This document shows, piece by piece, positions 47,572-61,600 of a stretch of DNA of 64,000 bases. The DNA comes from Hydractinia symbiolongicarpus (taxonomy: Eukaryota > Cnidaria > Hydrozoa > Anthoathecata > Hydractiniidae). The position numbers and the translations under genes were made by a program. The notes beneath the pieces were generated by a model. That model saw only the letters and a list, made by a program, of their open reading frames with translations, made no database searches and was not told the origin of the DNA. The DNA is taken from positions 28,731,851 through 28,795,850 of the forward strand of contig NC_079877.1 of the NCBI RefSeq assembly GCF_029227915.1, written 5' to 3'. Positions within the stretch are counted from its first letter, which is position 1. Each line of letters begins with the position of its first letter.

Positions 47572-50500
47572 ATGGAAATGAAAACAAAATTTCGTTCAAC
47601 AAGATCTTATGAAGGCCTTGAAGATACTGATGGAACACAAAGTCCAAAAACAAGAAGACGTATAGCAAATATGCAGCGCATTAAACAACATGCATCAAAT
47701 GTCGACGAAATTAATCTGCGCAATCCAACAGATGGTTCTTCTGCTGAGAAAACTTTAGATACAAGTATTAACATTAATGAAAATAATAAAATAGACCCTA
47801 CAAGTATTACAGAACATGACTTAGTAGTTGATAAATTTTTGGACAATCAACTAAATGAGGTATATAAACATGGTAAGTGAGTGTTAACTGAGGGAACAAA
47901 TTTTTTATAGATAATTTTTTTGCAAAACATTTTTTGTAGGTCAGTGGTCCTAAAATAAAATATATATTTGTGAATAACTACATTGTCAACTAGGAATACA
48001 CAAAGAACTAACCAGCAGGTCATTTTCACAACAATTTTCTTCTTGTGTATAAAGCCCAATTGATCCAATCTAAGATTAGCCGCAAAGATTTTATCACCAA
48101 AATTGTTTCAACACAATTAACTCCACCACCAAGTGGTTCTTATCTATTTATTCTTTTTGCAGATATTTTATCAAGTCAGGAAAATGTGACACATTACGAA
48201 GTAGAAGAGGACTCTATAGTTGATCCTGGTGTAGGCAAGGCAAATGCTATTGTGAAAAATGTTATTAAAGAAGAGTTGTGTGAGGATGAACATACTGGGG
48301 ATGATGACAAGGAAAGTATTTCAGATCGAAGGAAAAAAAGGAAAACAAAGTCAAAATATAATAATATGGACAATAACGACTTAGAGAAAATGTTAAAATG
48401 GAAGAATGGTGTTGGATATTTGCCAGGTATGGGTTTGAAAGTAACTACGGTAAAATAAGCATGCAATACTTAGTAAAGTAAAAACACAAAATGATTAAAT
48501 TCAGGGAATCAAAAAATGATATTCTTTGAAAATATTATTTAGAAAAATTTATGTTATGTTCAAAATTAAGGTACTGCTTTGTGAAGTTTGTTAGTAAGAA
48601 TATAAAATAGTTTTACATGAAAAACTTTGAACAAAAAAAGGTACTTGCTTTAAAATATGGTACATAAGCCTGAAACTTTTTAAGCCATCGTATCAGTCCT
48701 TTAAAATTGTAAAAATTTAAAAAATTGGAAAAAAAATGGACCTTAACTTCATTAATTTCTGTACCCTTTTTATTTTCATGCAACGATTCTACACCAAAAA
48801 TTAAAAGGTACGCAATAGGGACTGTAATAACACTTACTCCAAAATTAAATGGGTACATAAGATAATAAATTTCCTATGAAAACTTTAATCAGACATGTTG
48901 GTCTCAGGTACGACTGTGTTTCTTGTATGAATACTGCCAGAGAGAGAGAGAGACTCAGATACAGGCACCTACTTGAAATCTGTTTTGTGTGGCTTTGCTT
49001 TTTAGCCACATCATGTAATTATTTTTCAAAGTCTACTTTTTTTAAAACTTGCCTTAGTTGAGATTGTTTTCTTACTCACATGATAGTTGGATTTTATAGA
49101 CTTCCCGATGAGCTTTCATTGTATCAATTAAGTAAAATAAGTTTCAAATGTTTTTATCAAAAGGTATTGTGTTGACCTATTTTTATAAATAACTTGAGTA
49201 AATTTTAGAAGACAGCAAGAATTCGTTTTTGTAAGCAAATCTGTAAAAATTAAAATGTGTTGTGCTTTAAGAGATGCATGAAAAGTAAGAAAAGCAAAGA
49301 TTTCGGAAACCTGATTTTCTAAAATTATGTCTATTATTTAAAAAACTTCAATGTGTGTTATTGGTCAGTCCAAGCTGAGTCACAAATGAAGGACATGAAA
49401 CACCCACATCAATATTTTTTTAAACTTTTGATTTTTATATCATTGGGAAGGCTATAATTCCTAGAATATTTATTTTAAATAAAAAGTATAAATTTTTAAC
49501 AGGAAAAAGATAAAGGGAGAATTAAAGATAACTATCATTTCCCAGTTCTTTTCAATAAAGTTAAATTTGTTAACAAAGTTTAAATCTTTACATTTTAAGA
49601 ACGATTTTTGCTCAAGACACCTCTACAATTTAGGCTGAAAGGTACAAGCACTTATAAATATAGAGATAAAAATATTAATGTTTTGCACATGCAAAGCCCT
49701 GAAACTGTGTCTGTTTTTTCTTAAAAATAAATTGTTAAGATTTTATCACAGTGTGTATGTAAAACAGTACAACGGAAAAGCACGAAAAGCAACCTTTCGG
49801 TATGAATTCGGAACTAGTCCCTATAAAGCAAAACCGAGACACTGTTTTAGTACTCAAGTAGAGTAGATTTAAGTAGTGTCATTTTTATGCAGTAAGCTTT
49901 AAATGCCCGTACTTTTTAGGCTGGAAAGTCAGCAAATGAAAAAAGGTGTTTGATAATATTTTACATATTCCCAGTTTGTTATTTGTGACAAAAATATTCA
50001 ATAGGAAATTTACGAAGCTTTCAGAAAATATATACTTTTATTTCGCAGTTTGGGAAATAAAGAATATATTCTTAATATGCGTAATCGGTGTTTCATGGCG
50101 CAATTTGTATTTTATCCTTAATTTTTTATTTTTTATATTATATTTTTATATTTTTTCTCTGCTGTTACAGCAATTTTATGACAAAAAGTTAATCTGTTAT
50201 TAAGTACTGTTGAATTTGTTGAAATAAAATCCTTTCATATTATTCATATTTTCATATTATTTAATATTTTTAAAAAATTTTAAAATCTTAGGTAGCAATT
50301 TAAAATTTCGAAAATCTGATATTGGAGCATTAGACTTAATAACTCCAAGTGACGATGAAGCAGAACAAGAGGGAAATGAAGAAGAAAATTCTCTTGAGAA
50401 AAAGTTCAGAAAAAGAAGAGGTAAAATTTTTTTTATGGAGTGATATAATCAAAATTAAACATCTTATCATAAGAATGATGTGAAAATTGTAGGAACAGGA

Positions 50501-53500
50501 TTGAGGAAACTGGAGATATATTTTAATGAAGTGACAGTGCTCTTGTTAAAAAATATTTTTCTATGGCATACGATAGGGGTCAAACTCTATAGCCTAAACT
50601 AGTAATAAAAAGAAGCTTGGCACATTTGATCATTTAAATTTGTCCATATCAATAAAATTAAAACACAAGAGAGCATATTATATATATGTAGAATGCATAT
50701 CTTGCTCACACCTTTGAAGCAAATTTGACATTTAATGAAGTTATAATAATTGTCGCTCGTTTTGAATACTGTTGTGATAACAAAAAAGGGTGAATAAAAT
50801 TATTACATTGTTCCTCAATTCGATCTGTTTATTTTATACGCAGCTGTAAAAAGGCAGGAAGGTGGAGAGTCCACTCCGCTCAGTGCAACAAAGATAAAAA
50901 AACTAGACACTCCAGAGCATGAAAAGAAAAAACGAAAAGATCGTAAAAAGAAGTTTGCTGAAGATGAATTGTTAAAATGTGAAACTTGTGGCTGTTATGG
51001 ATTGATATCTGAATTTCGATCATCAGGTATCCCTTCGATGACTACATTAAAGCAGTGAAAGAAAAAGCTTGTCTTTTTGCTGACATTTTTACTAAACCAC
51101 ACATTTTTGTAGGTCGTTTCTGCAGTCAACGCTGTGTGGGGGCATATGCAAGTAAAAGAAGAGCTGAGATGATAGCCAAACAATTTGCAAGTGGGGAGAG
51201 GCCATTGCCAAAGACTGTAAAACGACCTTTAAAGAAAAAGAAAAGAAAACACAAGGTAAGTTAATAGTTTGTTTGCATCTTTCATATTTTCTGATAAACT
51301 AGTCCTTAAATATAAAAATATTAATGCAAATACTGGTTCAATGGAATAAAATTGTAATTTGTTTTTCAGGACACTCCAAATCGAAGTCCATTAACGGATA
51401 AAAATAATTCAACTGTGCTAAATGAAGAAGAAAAAATTTCAGATGATTCGACCCTGTATTATGATGCTGGTATATAACATTTTACCATTTTATCAAGAAA
51501 CCAAAATATATCTCCTGCCTATTATTATCTTGGCTGCTAGAATATTTACACGTTAGATTACTTGAAAGTGCTACTTCTTCCATCTGTAAAACTGGCGTAC
51601 ATTTATAGTGTTCAAACTATTACTTTGTTAAATTTTTTATTTTTTTTAGTTGGTCGTGATGTTGAATTTGATTGGGATATATATTTAAAAGTAACAGACA
51701 CACAACCAGCAAATCACGCGGCTTTTGTAAAGGTAATTTTTTTTTTTGCTTTTCTTGCATAAGGCGATTTTGTTTATAATGAAGTAGATTAAAACTAAGG
51801 TAAATAAATGCCTAATCCATGAAATTTTGACATTTTGACGAATTGGAAAACCCGAAAAGAGGTAGGAGAGTCAGTGAATTTATTAATTTTAAAAGTGAAT
51901 TATGTGAGTGCAACTTGAAGTCTGCCTTAAAAGGTCAGGGTAAAGAAAGATAGTAAAAAAATGACTGGCCACCTTAATAAGGACATTGAACGATCTTTAC
52001 AGATTTACAATATTTTTGGACATAGTAAAAAGCTGTGCTATTTCTTTATTATTTTAGGAATATCCAGAACTAGATTTGTTTCCAACGCATGCTACCTATT
52101 TTAAGCCAACTATGAAACTGGAATGTGTAGATATCAAGCATCAATCACATATTTGCGTAGTGTCTGTGGTCGAGGTGCAAGGTGCGCGTATGCGTTTACA
52201 TTTTGACGGTTGGTCGGAAAGTTACGATTTTTGGATTAATTGTGATTCTCCTTTTCTTCATCCGTGTGGCTGGTGTAAACAAAACGGACAGAAACTAAAC
52301 CCACCTAGAGGTATTTTTATCTAAAGAATTAATGCCTGTGTAATCATTTGCAATCTCTTGTTGTGAATTAAAGTTAGACCTTTGCATGACTGGTGCAGTT
52401 ATAACGGTTACGATTTTATTTTCATGTGTTTTGAAAATTGACTCACACATAAATGTTTCGACTGCGTCGACTATGCGTATTTCCAAAGGTTCTACGAAGT
52501 TTTTAAATATATAAATTTCACTAAATATATCTAATGAAACCGCTGGTGATTTTTAGCTATTTTCAAATGTGGTATGAGTTAAGTAAATATACGACACCCA
52601 CGATAGAAAGCTCGAAATAGTCCATAGTCACTATATTTGACTTGTTGTCATATATTCTTTATCTGTCATAGGTATACACATGGACGATTTCAGCTGGACG
52701 GATTATTTAGATAAAACTGGATGCAAGGCAGCGCCTGCTCACTTATTTCATTCCCCATCGCCGACATTACATGGATTCACAACAAACATGAAACTTGAAG
52801 CTGTTGATCGAAAAAATCCTGATTTGATCTGTGTGTCTTCTGTAAATAACGTCATAGGGAATCATTTTCTGATTCACTTTGATGAGTGGGATGATCAGTA
52901 TGATTACTGGTGCAAGGAAGACAGTCCCTTCATACATCCTGTAGGATGGTGCATGGAGAATCAAGTCCCGCTCGTTCCACCAACTGGTTTGTCCTTGTTC
53001 TATTTAATTTTGAATAAGTTTTTAACTTAAATTCTTTTACTTGTTTTCTATTTCACAAAAGTATACCGTGCTTCTCTTTTGATCTTATTCGCGTTGTATA
53101 TTTTCCCAGGTTGTGAGGTAACCATATTTTCTTTTAGATGAAATGGTGAACAAATTCGTGTGGGAAGATTATCTCAAAGAAACAAACAGCATTGCTGCTC
53201 CGAAACATATCTTTAAACAGGTGATTTTTACAATTCTTCTGCACAAATTCAATTTTTTGAATTAACTGCTGGCAACGCTTTGCACATAATTAAAAGATGA
53301 CTCCAAAGGAGGAGTGTGTATTATAAGTTTCCCGCCAAAGCGACGCTGAAATTGGCACTCAATTTGCGAATTTCATTTTAGAGAGAAGAAGAGTTTTTTG
53401 AAGCAATGTCGAAATTAGAAGTTGTTGATCCTCGCAATCCATCACTTGTACGTGTTGCGACTATCACTGAGGTTGAAGAATACAGAGTAAAAATTCATTT

Positions 53501-56500
53501 TGATGGATGGAGTGAACTCTACGATTACTGGTTTGATTATGACTCGACGGATTTACATCCAGTGAATTGGTGTATGAAGACTGGTCATACGTTAGAACCA
53601 CCTCCAGGTAAGTTGTTTTATTGGTGATGTTTTTATATTTATCTCCATATGTTTTAAATTAAAAACTATGCTTCCTTTTCTGCTGTTTTACGGATTATTT
53701 TAAAATTTGAGAATGAAAATGAGAATGCAAATTTGTCAAAAATAGTTTAGTAGTGCAGAAATTAAAATTTTCAGAAAAGTAACAGTGTGATCGCATTATA
53801 AACTGCATTTTTGTATACTTTGAATGTCTCTTTCTGAATGTCTCTTCCTGTTTTAGTTGGAAAGGACTTCGAAGATGCACGTTCATGTGGCACGCCTGGT
53901 TGTCGAGGTATTGGTCACATCAAAGGTTTGAAGTACACGACGCACCACACGAGTTTCGGTTGCCCGTACACCAATCAAAATCTCCACCGCAGTACAGCTC
54001 CAGTTGTCGATCGCCTCGCACCGAACGCGATGACTGAAGAAACCTCCATATGCAACCGTATTCACAACAAAAAGTTTCGCAGCCCTGAACCTGGTACAAG
54101 TCTGTTTTTTATTACAAAATTTTATTAAAAATATAATATAACTGATTCATCACAAAAACTAACATATATACAACTTCATTGTTTATAAGAATTGATTTTA
54201 AAAGCTTCGTTACCGTAAAATTAGTTCATTCAAGCACTAAGTCGTGTGCTTTATTCGTTAATGCTGCTATGCTCTGCTTTACATTAAGAGTAAAGAGGGT
54301 GCGTGTGGAACTTACTCCTAAAAAAATAACATACCTTAAAGCTATATCTTTTTTAGTTTAACGTGTTTATGTTGCTTGAATTTTCAGTTCATAGAGGATG
54401 CAGATCTTTGCGGGATTGTTTTTATCCTATTTACTTTAAAAACTCATCGGTCGGGATTTGTTTTCTATTTGTTTACGTCTATGCATCACTCTTCTTTATG
54501 CTTCATTTAGATGTCTTTCCAGATTCAACAACGAAAGAAGAATCGAAAAAGACTCCGTAAGTACAAATCTTCTCATGTTTTCAACGCTGTAGAGTATAAA
54601 TTTTGAAGCTAAGGATAGTGCTGCCAAACCGTCTAAATTATGATATAAACAACCACCGTGTAATAAATGAAAATTTTGATGTTTATAAATCGTGATGTTG
54701 CTATAATTGAGTACTTCAGTTCTCAAAATAATCATATAAATAATCTTCTACTGGCTTGAACACCACGTGATCATAATGTACCGCATCAACCATACTTCTC
54801 GTTCCGTTGGGATACGCGTAACTCATCGGGTAGACATCTAATACGTTGAATCCAGCTTGACACATCTTTGAGGTGGCGTATGCGTTGTACAGTTCCACTC
54901 TCTAAAAGTAAAACGTCGATGAGTTTGTGGAGAGTTGTAGAAGCGCTTCATTTTAAAGAGGCATTGCTTAAAATTTATAGTGGTAATTTCGTTAAGTGGG
55001 AACAATACTTGAAAGAAAATATCTTTTTCTGTTCGCCTCGATTGTTTAGCTACGCTCCTCAGTGCTTTTTTAATTCTGGTGCAAGAAAAGATGTACGATT
55101 TTGGAGTACTTTATCACAGATGTAAACATCTACCAGTGACTGCAAGTAAGAGCTTACCGGTGTTGTGAAGAAGCGGATAGCCGCACCATGTCGTGCGTTT
55201 GAGTTGCGGGCTCCCCACCTCCATTTGTTGATAGCTGTCGTCGTCTTCCAAATAACCATTCCTCTAAAGTACTTCTCTTTGAGCAGGTTTATTATTTCTA
55301 ATATCATTACCTTGAAAGTTTCAAACGGAATGTCCATAGCATAATGCAGTCCATAGTTCAGTAGTAATACACCCTGTTCGTCCAACTGATCATTAGTGAG
55401 TACTCTTTTTAACTCGTTAACTATTTTTTGTACGTCGAAATCTTTATCGTCAGTTTCCTTGGAAGCCTTTGTTAGGTTTTTATCGGTAATTTCGTATATC
55501 CAGTTATAGGTTTGTTTACACTGCAAGAACTGCTCTTTACACAACACTTTGCTACTGACTGATCGATAGAAAAAATCGGCGATCGAGTCACCAAAAATCC
55601 AAAATGTACCACTCCCCCTTCGATGCTTCGTGATAGCTTTTGTTTTCAGTGGTTCTAAAATAAAAGGGTATTTTCGAAACAGATGGAGTTGGTATATTTC
55701 GTGTTTAACACAACAAGAAGCGGTTTTATAATAATTAAGAATTTGTTTCTAATGTACAAGTTAATTGTATGGTTTCTCGTGAACTTTATCGGAGTATATA
55801 AACGATGAAAGAATATCCATACTAAACCCGCTAACCCTAAAGATTTCATGCTTAAACTATTTATGTTAGTAATTCTTATGGCGAATATTCTCATTTATTC
55901 TGATTAAATCATTCAGAGTATGTTGCAGAGGTGCAATAAATTTATTTTCTTTACCGTCAATGTACTGCATCCATTCATTCTTGTTATTCCATCGTCCAAA
56001 CCCATCCCACATGAGACATGAGTTCTCTGAGGATATGTCTTTTAGAAAAGGCTTTAACTCTGCAAAAAAGAAATGAATCCGAGTATTTCACATAAAAGTT
56101 TTTTTTTATGTTCTTAGTAGTTAGTCTTATAAAATATTAGAAAAATTTTTTTTTCACATACAATACAATGTTTCATTAAGAGTATGTTTTGACTAAAGCT
56201 TCTCGTCATACCTTGATATACAGAATAATTGGTTTCCAACACTTTAAAAGTGAGATTTTTAGAATATCGTTCTTCGAGAAATGGTTTCTCGTTGCCTGGC
56301 AGAACAGCTGGTGACTGATGCTTCCCTTGAGCGTTGCCTAATTGAAGGATAATTTTAAATATGTTAGTAGTTTAAAAGGACATGAAAAACTACTAGAATC
56401 TAATTGGAATAGAAATACCTGAACAAACCTTTAATAAACCACTCTGGTGGAGGGTCTTTATGTCCGTCGCACAAAGTGTAGTCGAGCCACAAATCAACCC

Positions 56501-58504
56501 GATATGAACCAGGCTCCAGAATCAAAAAACTAGCTTCGTAAGAACCATCTTGGTTATCAACTAATGTTACGGCAACCGACGACTCTCCGTTCACATGAAC
56601 TCTCCACGTATCTCCTCCGACAGTTTTTCTTGTGTTCATCACACTGAACGTGTTGATGAAAATTCTGCTATACTGTCCTGCCGGTTGGATGTCTAATATA
56701 ACGTCACTGTGCTCTGTTGAAGTGATCCGAAAGGGATTTCTGTCGGGATAAAATGACGACCACGTTGTATTGTTTTTGCATGGTGCTAAAATTTTTTTAT
56801 AGTTTATTCTCATGTCGCGCTGTAGTGTCCAGTACTTTTTAAAATGATGAATTTTTTTGTCATTGCTGTTGAAAGTTGTTGACGTTTGCGTTGTTACATT
56901 CTTTAACAAACTTTTCCCTGTTCTGTCTTTAAACCGACTTTCGCCATGAAAGACGTTGATAAAGGCCGTTAAAACGTTGCCAATAAATATTAAATGCACG
57001 GTGTAACATAGGCCGTATATGCCGACAGCAGATAGTACCGCCAGTCGTAATCTTCTCATCTCATCATGCTGCCATGTTATTCAAAGTTTAGTTTAAATTC
57101 TTGCCGCAATCGAATATGCTGCATGATTCCAAAACATGCCGAAAGCTCTTTAGCACGTACCTGCCATGTTTAAATGCTTCACTTATCTTTTGATAGATCG
57201 ATTTATTTATTTATTGTTGTTTCTAATTTTAGATTCGGCCGTGCAACTGGTAAGCTGCTAAAGAAACGACACCGACTTTCCGACACACCTCTCAACAACC
57301 ATGATAAGTACGCATTATATTTGTATTTACGCCCACTCGAGGTGGAACATGCTGTAGTGGGGGGTGCCATACGTACTGTTAAAATATAATGCGTGCAGAC
57401 TGTCAAATGGAGGGCATTATTTCTAATTGAAACGATTGAATGATTATTTTTTATTAACGTCTCCAGATCTGCTGTTAACTGTTCTCAGTTATTTCAGGAC
57501 TGGCGTGAAGAAAAGAAAAAGAAGAAGAAGTGATGAAGTATCATCTTGTGCGTGTGTATTTGTTACTTTAGCTATCAAAAAATCCTTATATTTAGCAATT
57601 TTAATGCTAAAATATTGATTTTTTCAGCAACCAGTCCTTCTGCACATCATATATACGACTCAAAACAACCACACAAGCCTATTCCATCTACACATATACC
57701 AGCTGGTCATTCGTTGTACTTACAAGGAAAGGCTCTTGTCAGTAAAGCCATACCATGGTCACAAGATGATGTGGTTGAATTCTTGAAACGAATAGGACAC
57801 GAGGATCTTGTACCGTGTTTTGTAGATAACGTAAGCATGCGTTTTAATATTTTTGCAACTATACGTGTGTTTGAAGAGCAGAAAGTTTCGCGGGAAAAAA
57901 GTGTCGCGAGATTAAAAAACGCAAAATTTAGGGCATGAACATTTGTGAAAAACCTTTTTTTGCATATCTTCCAACAAATATTCTTGCGAATCTTTTTTTA
58001 CATTTTTGACGAACAGGAAGTCGTTTCAGTCATTTGATGTCATTTCTGCAGTCATTTCAGTATTTTGTTGCTTGTTGCCCAGATTCAACGTAAGGGTTAA
58101 CACACGAACAAAGAACAGAACGGAGAATACGTTCTCTGAAATTTGAATTCTATTTCGAGCGGAAGTTGAAATTGTTTTGCCTCTTTGCGCACAGGGATAG
58201 CAGAAAGACCAATCAAATTTTCAGTATTTTGAATAATTAGCAGAACGTCCAATCAAAGTTTGTGATTCTGCGAAATTGAAAGGAATGTCTTTCGGAAACT
58301 TCTTCTACTACTATAGCCTCTCTTTAATTCTCGTATTGTAAGAAACCTTGGAAGCGAGGTTGTATATATTTCACATTTGTTATCTTCTTTTAGCAAATCG
58401 ATGGACAAGCATTACTTCTTCTTAGTCAGGCTGACTTGGTGCACCACTTAAAGTTAAAACTGGGACCTGCTTTAAAGATATACAGTGAAATATCCAAGCT
58501 TTGA
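47572..58504 (+). CDS. L3MBTL: L3MBTL-type MBT chromatin protein (FCS finger, 3 MBT, C2HC, SAM)
   Basis: Nuclear reader of mono- and dimethyl-lysine histone marks that compacts chromatin. Exons: 47572-47872, 48163-48426, 50292-50420, 50844-51026, 51113-51255, 51370-51469, 51650-51732, 52058-52310, 52672-52986, 53138-53220, 53382-53607, 53857-54093, 54511-54556, 57233-57307, 57498-57547, 57628-57830, 58394-58504. They join in phase, 933 residues. Domains: acidic/basic N-terminus with WKNGVGYLPGSNLKFR; FCS zinc finger (CETCGCYG ... GRFCSQRC, about 277-305); MBT1 (378-484), MBT2 (490-590), MBT3 (595-693); C2HC finger (CGTPGCRGIGHIKG ... HHTSFGCPY, about 700-735); C-terminal SAM (WSQDDVVEFL ... 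KIYSEISKL). MBT2 keeps the methyl-lysine cage (VDRKNP, FDEWDDQYDYW). Order matches Drosophila l(3)mbt and L3MBTL1/3/4. The frame is open from ATG 47572 back to an AG at 47511, so an upstream coding exon may exist. Exon 14-15 donors are uncertain. AATAAA at 58652. Confidence 0.93.
54716..57059 (-). CDS. NXPE: NXPE family protein (neurexophilin and PC-esterase domains), nested antisense
   Basis: Five minus-strand exons: 57059-56429, 56337-56212, 56059-55955, 55654-55158, 54901-54716. They join in phase into 514 residues, a normal size for NXPE proteins. An N-terminal hydrophobic stretch (about 5-28, LAVLSAVGIYGLCYTVHLIF) looks like a signal anchor, implying a Golgi or secreted type II protein. 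A neurexophilin-like beta domain follows (DTWRVHVNGESSVAVTLVDN, DGSYEASFLILEPGSYRVDL). The PC-esterase part has the GDS motif (FGDSIADFFYRS) and a C-terminal Asp-x-x-His (MVDAVHYDH), the expected catalytic residues. Some family members act as sialic-acid or polysaccharide acetyltransferase/esterases; the substrate here is unknown. The gene lies entirely within L3MBTL intron 13 (54557-57232) on the opposite strand. The exon 1 donor was chosen at AAAG|GTTTG because the alternative GTATTT donor breaks the frame. Confidence 0.92.
58337..58362. mobile_element. Lone CCTCG-family right end
   Basis: ACCTTGGAAGCGAGGTTG in the last intron of the L3MBTL-like gene resembles the right end of the MITE family. 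No matching left end was found nearby, so it is a relic or coincidence. Confidence 0.35.
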
Positions 58505-58659
58505 CAGACCAGGAGACTACGCCTGAAGACTCCGCAGATTTCATCTCAACATCAAAATATATTGGACCTCTTCATTAATTTGCGCGACCCAATTGGTGTG
58601 CTTAAATGACGTATTAATGAGTCCATACTACTTCTGGAAAACATTTTCAAAAATAAAGA

Positions 58660-61600
58660 AATTATATAGTTGTATATATTATATTATATTTATGTTATTT
58701 TATATATATGTTGATTTATAACTACTGATCATGAATTACTGCAGCATTTTTTACCCTAAACTCATTTCTTCATCTCTCAGTTGCGCAATAACCTTTTTTA
58801 TACTTTTTCGCTATACTATTAGACTATTTATAGAGTTGAGACTTTCTCTCTTTAAACAATTACAAAACTCTTTCCTGGATTTACTTCAGTTATTTTGTTA
58901 AGATTTTCTTAAAGAGTATTGTTCGTTGTTTTGAATTCTTATGACAAATGTGTATGCATGAAATCAACAAAATTTGGCATAACTTCAAAAATATATATAA
59001 AGCGAGAACTTGCATTTATATATACCAACTAAAGGATTTAAAAATAAAGAATGTGTGCACACAAAAGGCAAATCTTGAAGGGTAATTAGGTTTCAATTAA
59101 ATATATTTTTAAGTTCTAAAGAAAATTACCTGACGAAAATTAGTCTACTTTTCAAGTACCTTTTGACGAATGTTTCAAATGTTAATGGGATCTGGAATGT
59201 TAGTAGCAATGTTTTTTCAAAAGAACTTATCTTTTCATCTTATCACTTATCACTTATCATCATGAATGGTAATGGATGGAGGGACATATCCCACCATTAG
59301 CATCCGTGCTCTGTCAATGTTTAAGGACATTATTTTCATAAAAAATACAGAATTCAATTCAATACAAAGAAATTTTGTTGATTTTGTCTCATATAGTGTT
59401 CCTTGACATTTAGAAAAGAGCAAATGCTATCTCGCGTGATATCGTAACATTGAATTTAAATCTTTTTTCCCCTGCTTTTTCTTACTTTTTCATTCTTGCA
59501 TTGATTTTATCTTGTTTCTTATTCCGAAATGTATATTATCAAGGTTAATTTGATAAAGCTAATAAATCTAGCTTTGTATTAAACGATTTTTTTTTATTAA
59601 CTACTCCATTACTAATACTACTCCTTTGCCACCAGGACAAAATCTCGCTTTTCAGTTTTCATAGGTAGCAAAAAGGATTTACTACCATCATCGGAGTTGT
59701 TAAGAATAATGGTTAATTCACTGAAAGAAATATTCCTCGAGTGTTTTGAAGTTCATAGCACCTGCGTGGAAGTAATATCCCGAACCTTAAATTGGCAAAA
59801 AATATAAATCGTCGAGGACCCCCCTGGGTTAGACCCTAGACAAAATCAAAATTTTTAGTTCACGTAATTCTTTTCAGTGATCATATTATCTTAAAATGTA
59901 ACTACTATAGGGGAGAATTCGTACAATTATGGACGTGTCAACATGTTATTATTCACACTGGACTTGGCCTTTAAGAATTTGAGTTATTTAAGTTAAATCC
60001 ATGCTCTTAAACATGCTAATTGTTGCCGTCGTCAGCATGACCGATTTTCTCGAATTTCGCGATCTTCGTGGGCCCTGACGTGAATTTCTCGTCGTGTGCA
60101 GGAGCGCGGGAGAATGCAACTAGCTAATTTTACAGGCTCTCTACTTGGCGTACGTGTGCGCAAAAATAGCTATTTTGTTGCCCCCTGGCTGCCGAGAAGT
60201 GACCATTTCCACCGTTTGTCCGTGTTGGAAAACTGCCGAAAAACTGCTTTTGTTTTGTTAATTTTGTCCAGGATTGTAGGTATTGTATTGTTTTTTTTTA
60301 ATTTTTGCATGTCCGTTTGCCAGTTCATCGCCATTTTGTTTATTCATAAAGGAAAGTGGGAACAACCTTAATGCAGGAAACTTTCCCATATTGGCCTTAG
60401 ATAGTCAAGGTCGCAATGTATTTCTTTGAGCAGATCACTATGATTTGTATAAGACTATGCTTGTTACAAGAAAATTGATATTTCGTGCAAGACTACCACG
60501 GATTTCAATAATATTGACGAATGGCTCCAGCTGCTCCCTCCAGGCTCTCACTGCGTGAAATGAGAACTTTTTCTTTATTGACTTACGTTTGCTTGAAGTT
60601 TAATGGCGCAAAAGTCTGAAAATTATGTAAAGCCTGGCTAGCATTTATCATTAGAAAAGATTCAAATTTTGTCTTACTAAAAGCTCGCTCCCATTGTTTT
60701 GTTCTTTCATCTCTTCGAATTTTGACTTCATTCCTGTTCACAAATATTCGTTTAGGCAGAGAGCATAAGAAAGCTTGGTTTTGTTATTTTTCGAAACATA
60801 ACGTCCATTACTTGTAAGGATTTCGTCTTTTAAAACTGTTTAATTTCAACCTCAAAACAAGAGTGGTTATGTATTCCCCTTGATTCATGTGCTACTCTTA
60901 AGGTTTCGTGTTATCATTTAAATCCTTTTTAGCTATCATCCGTGTGTTTTTGGTTTACTCTTAAAAGATACGCATAATCCGGGAGGAATTCCGGTCTGCA
61001 TATTATCAAGGATGTTTGAATATTTTTTAAGACAAGCACGATTGAACCCGGATATAGGGGCTTATGACGTCATTAAAGAAATTTAGAGCAATCAAATAAT
61101 GTTACAGGAAACTATTTTGCACGATTGATATGCTAAATGTTTTGTTGTAGCCATGCAGTCGTTTTAAATGAGTTTTAAACTGCAATGTTGCTATGACTAC
61201 AAAGGCATCAAATTGACAGTTGAAAGACCCAATAAAAATCACTCAAACGTTTTGAAAATGATTTTTTTTTGAAAAAATGACAATAAGGAACAACAATGTA
61301 TATTTTGACGGTCAAAATTATAGAACCATGCAAAAATGTTGGCAAATTCTGAAAACAATGTCTCGGGAACTAATGAAGTTTGACCTACTTTCGCTGTGCA
61401 ATTCATTTCCAATGTTTTGCTATCCAATCTTTTCTCAGCTCCTTCTGTGTGTTTCTGATGTAAAGTACCGGAAAAAAAGTATTCGTCTTGCAGTCCCATT
61501 AGAAAAAGATCAAAGTTGTGGAACGAGATGGATTGCAATCGAGACTGCCCAGATTTAATACAACCCTGCACAGGACAAATCTAGCACACTTTGGAACTTA

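Noticed and set aside
56400-56428. GTATTT donor for NXPE exon 1
   Set aside because: Using it shifts exon 2 into a frame with an early stop; the donor at AAAG|GTTTG restores the expected WFIKGNAQG reading already present in the sequence.
61239-61571. Overlapping open frames on both strands
   Set aside because: Mirror frames of one another with no motif or splice context; probably chance.
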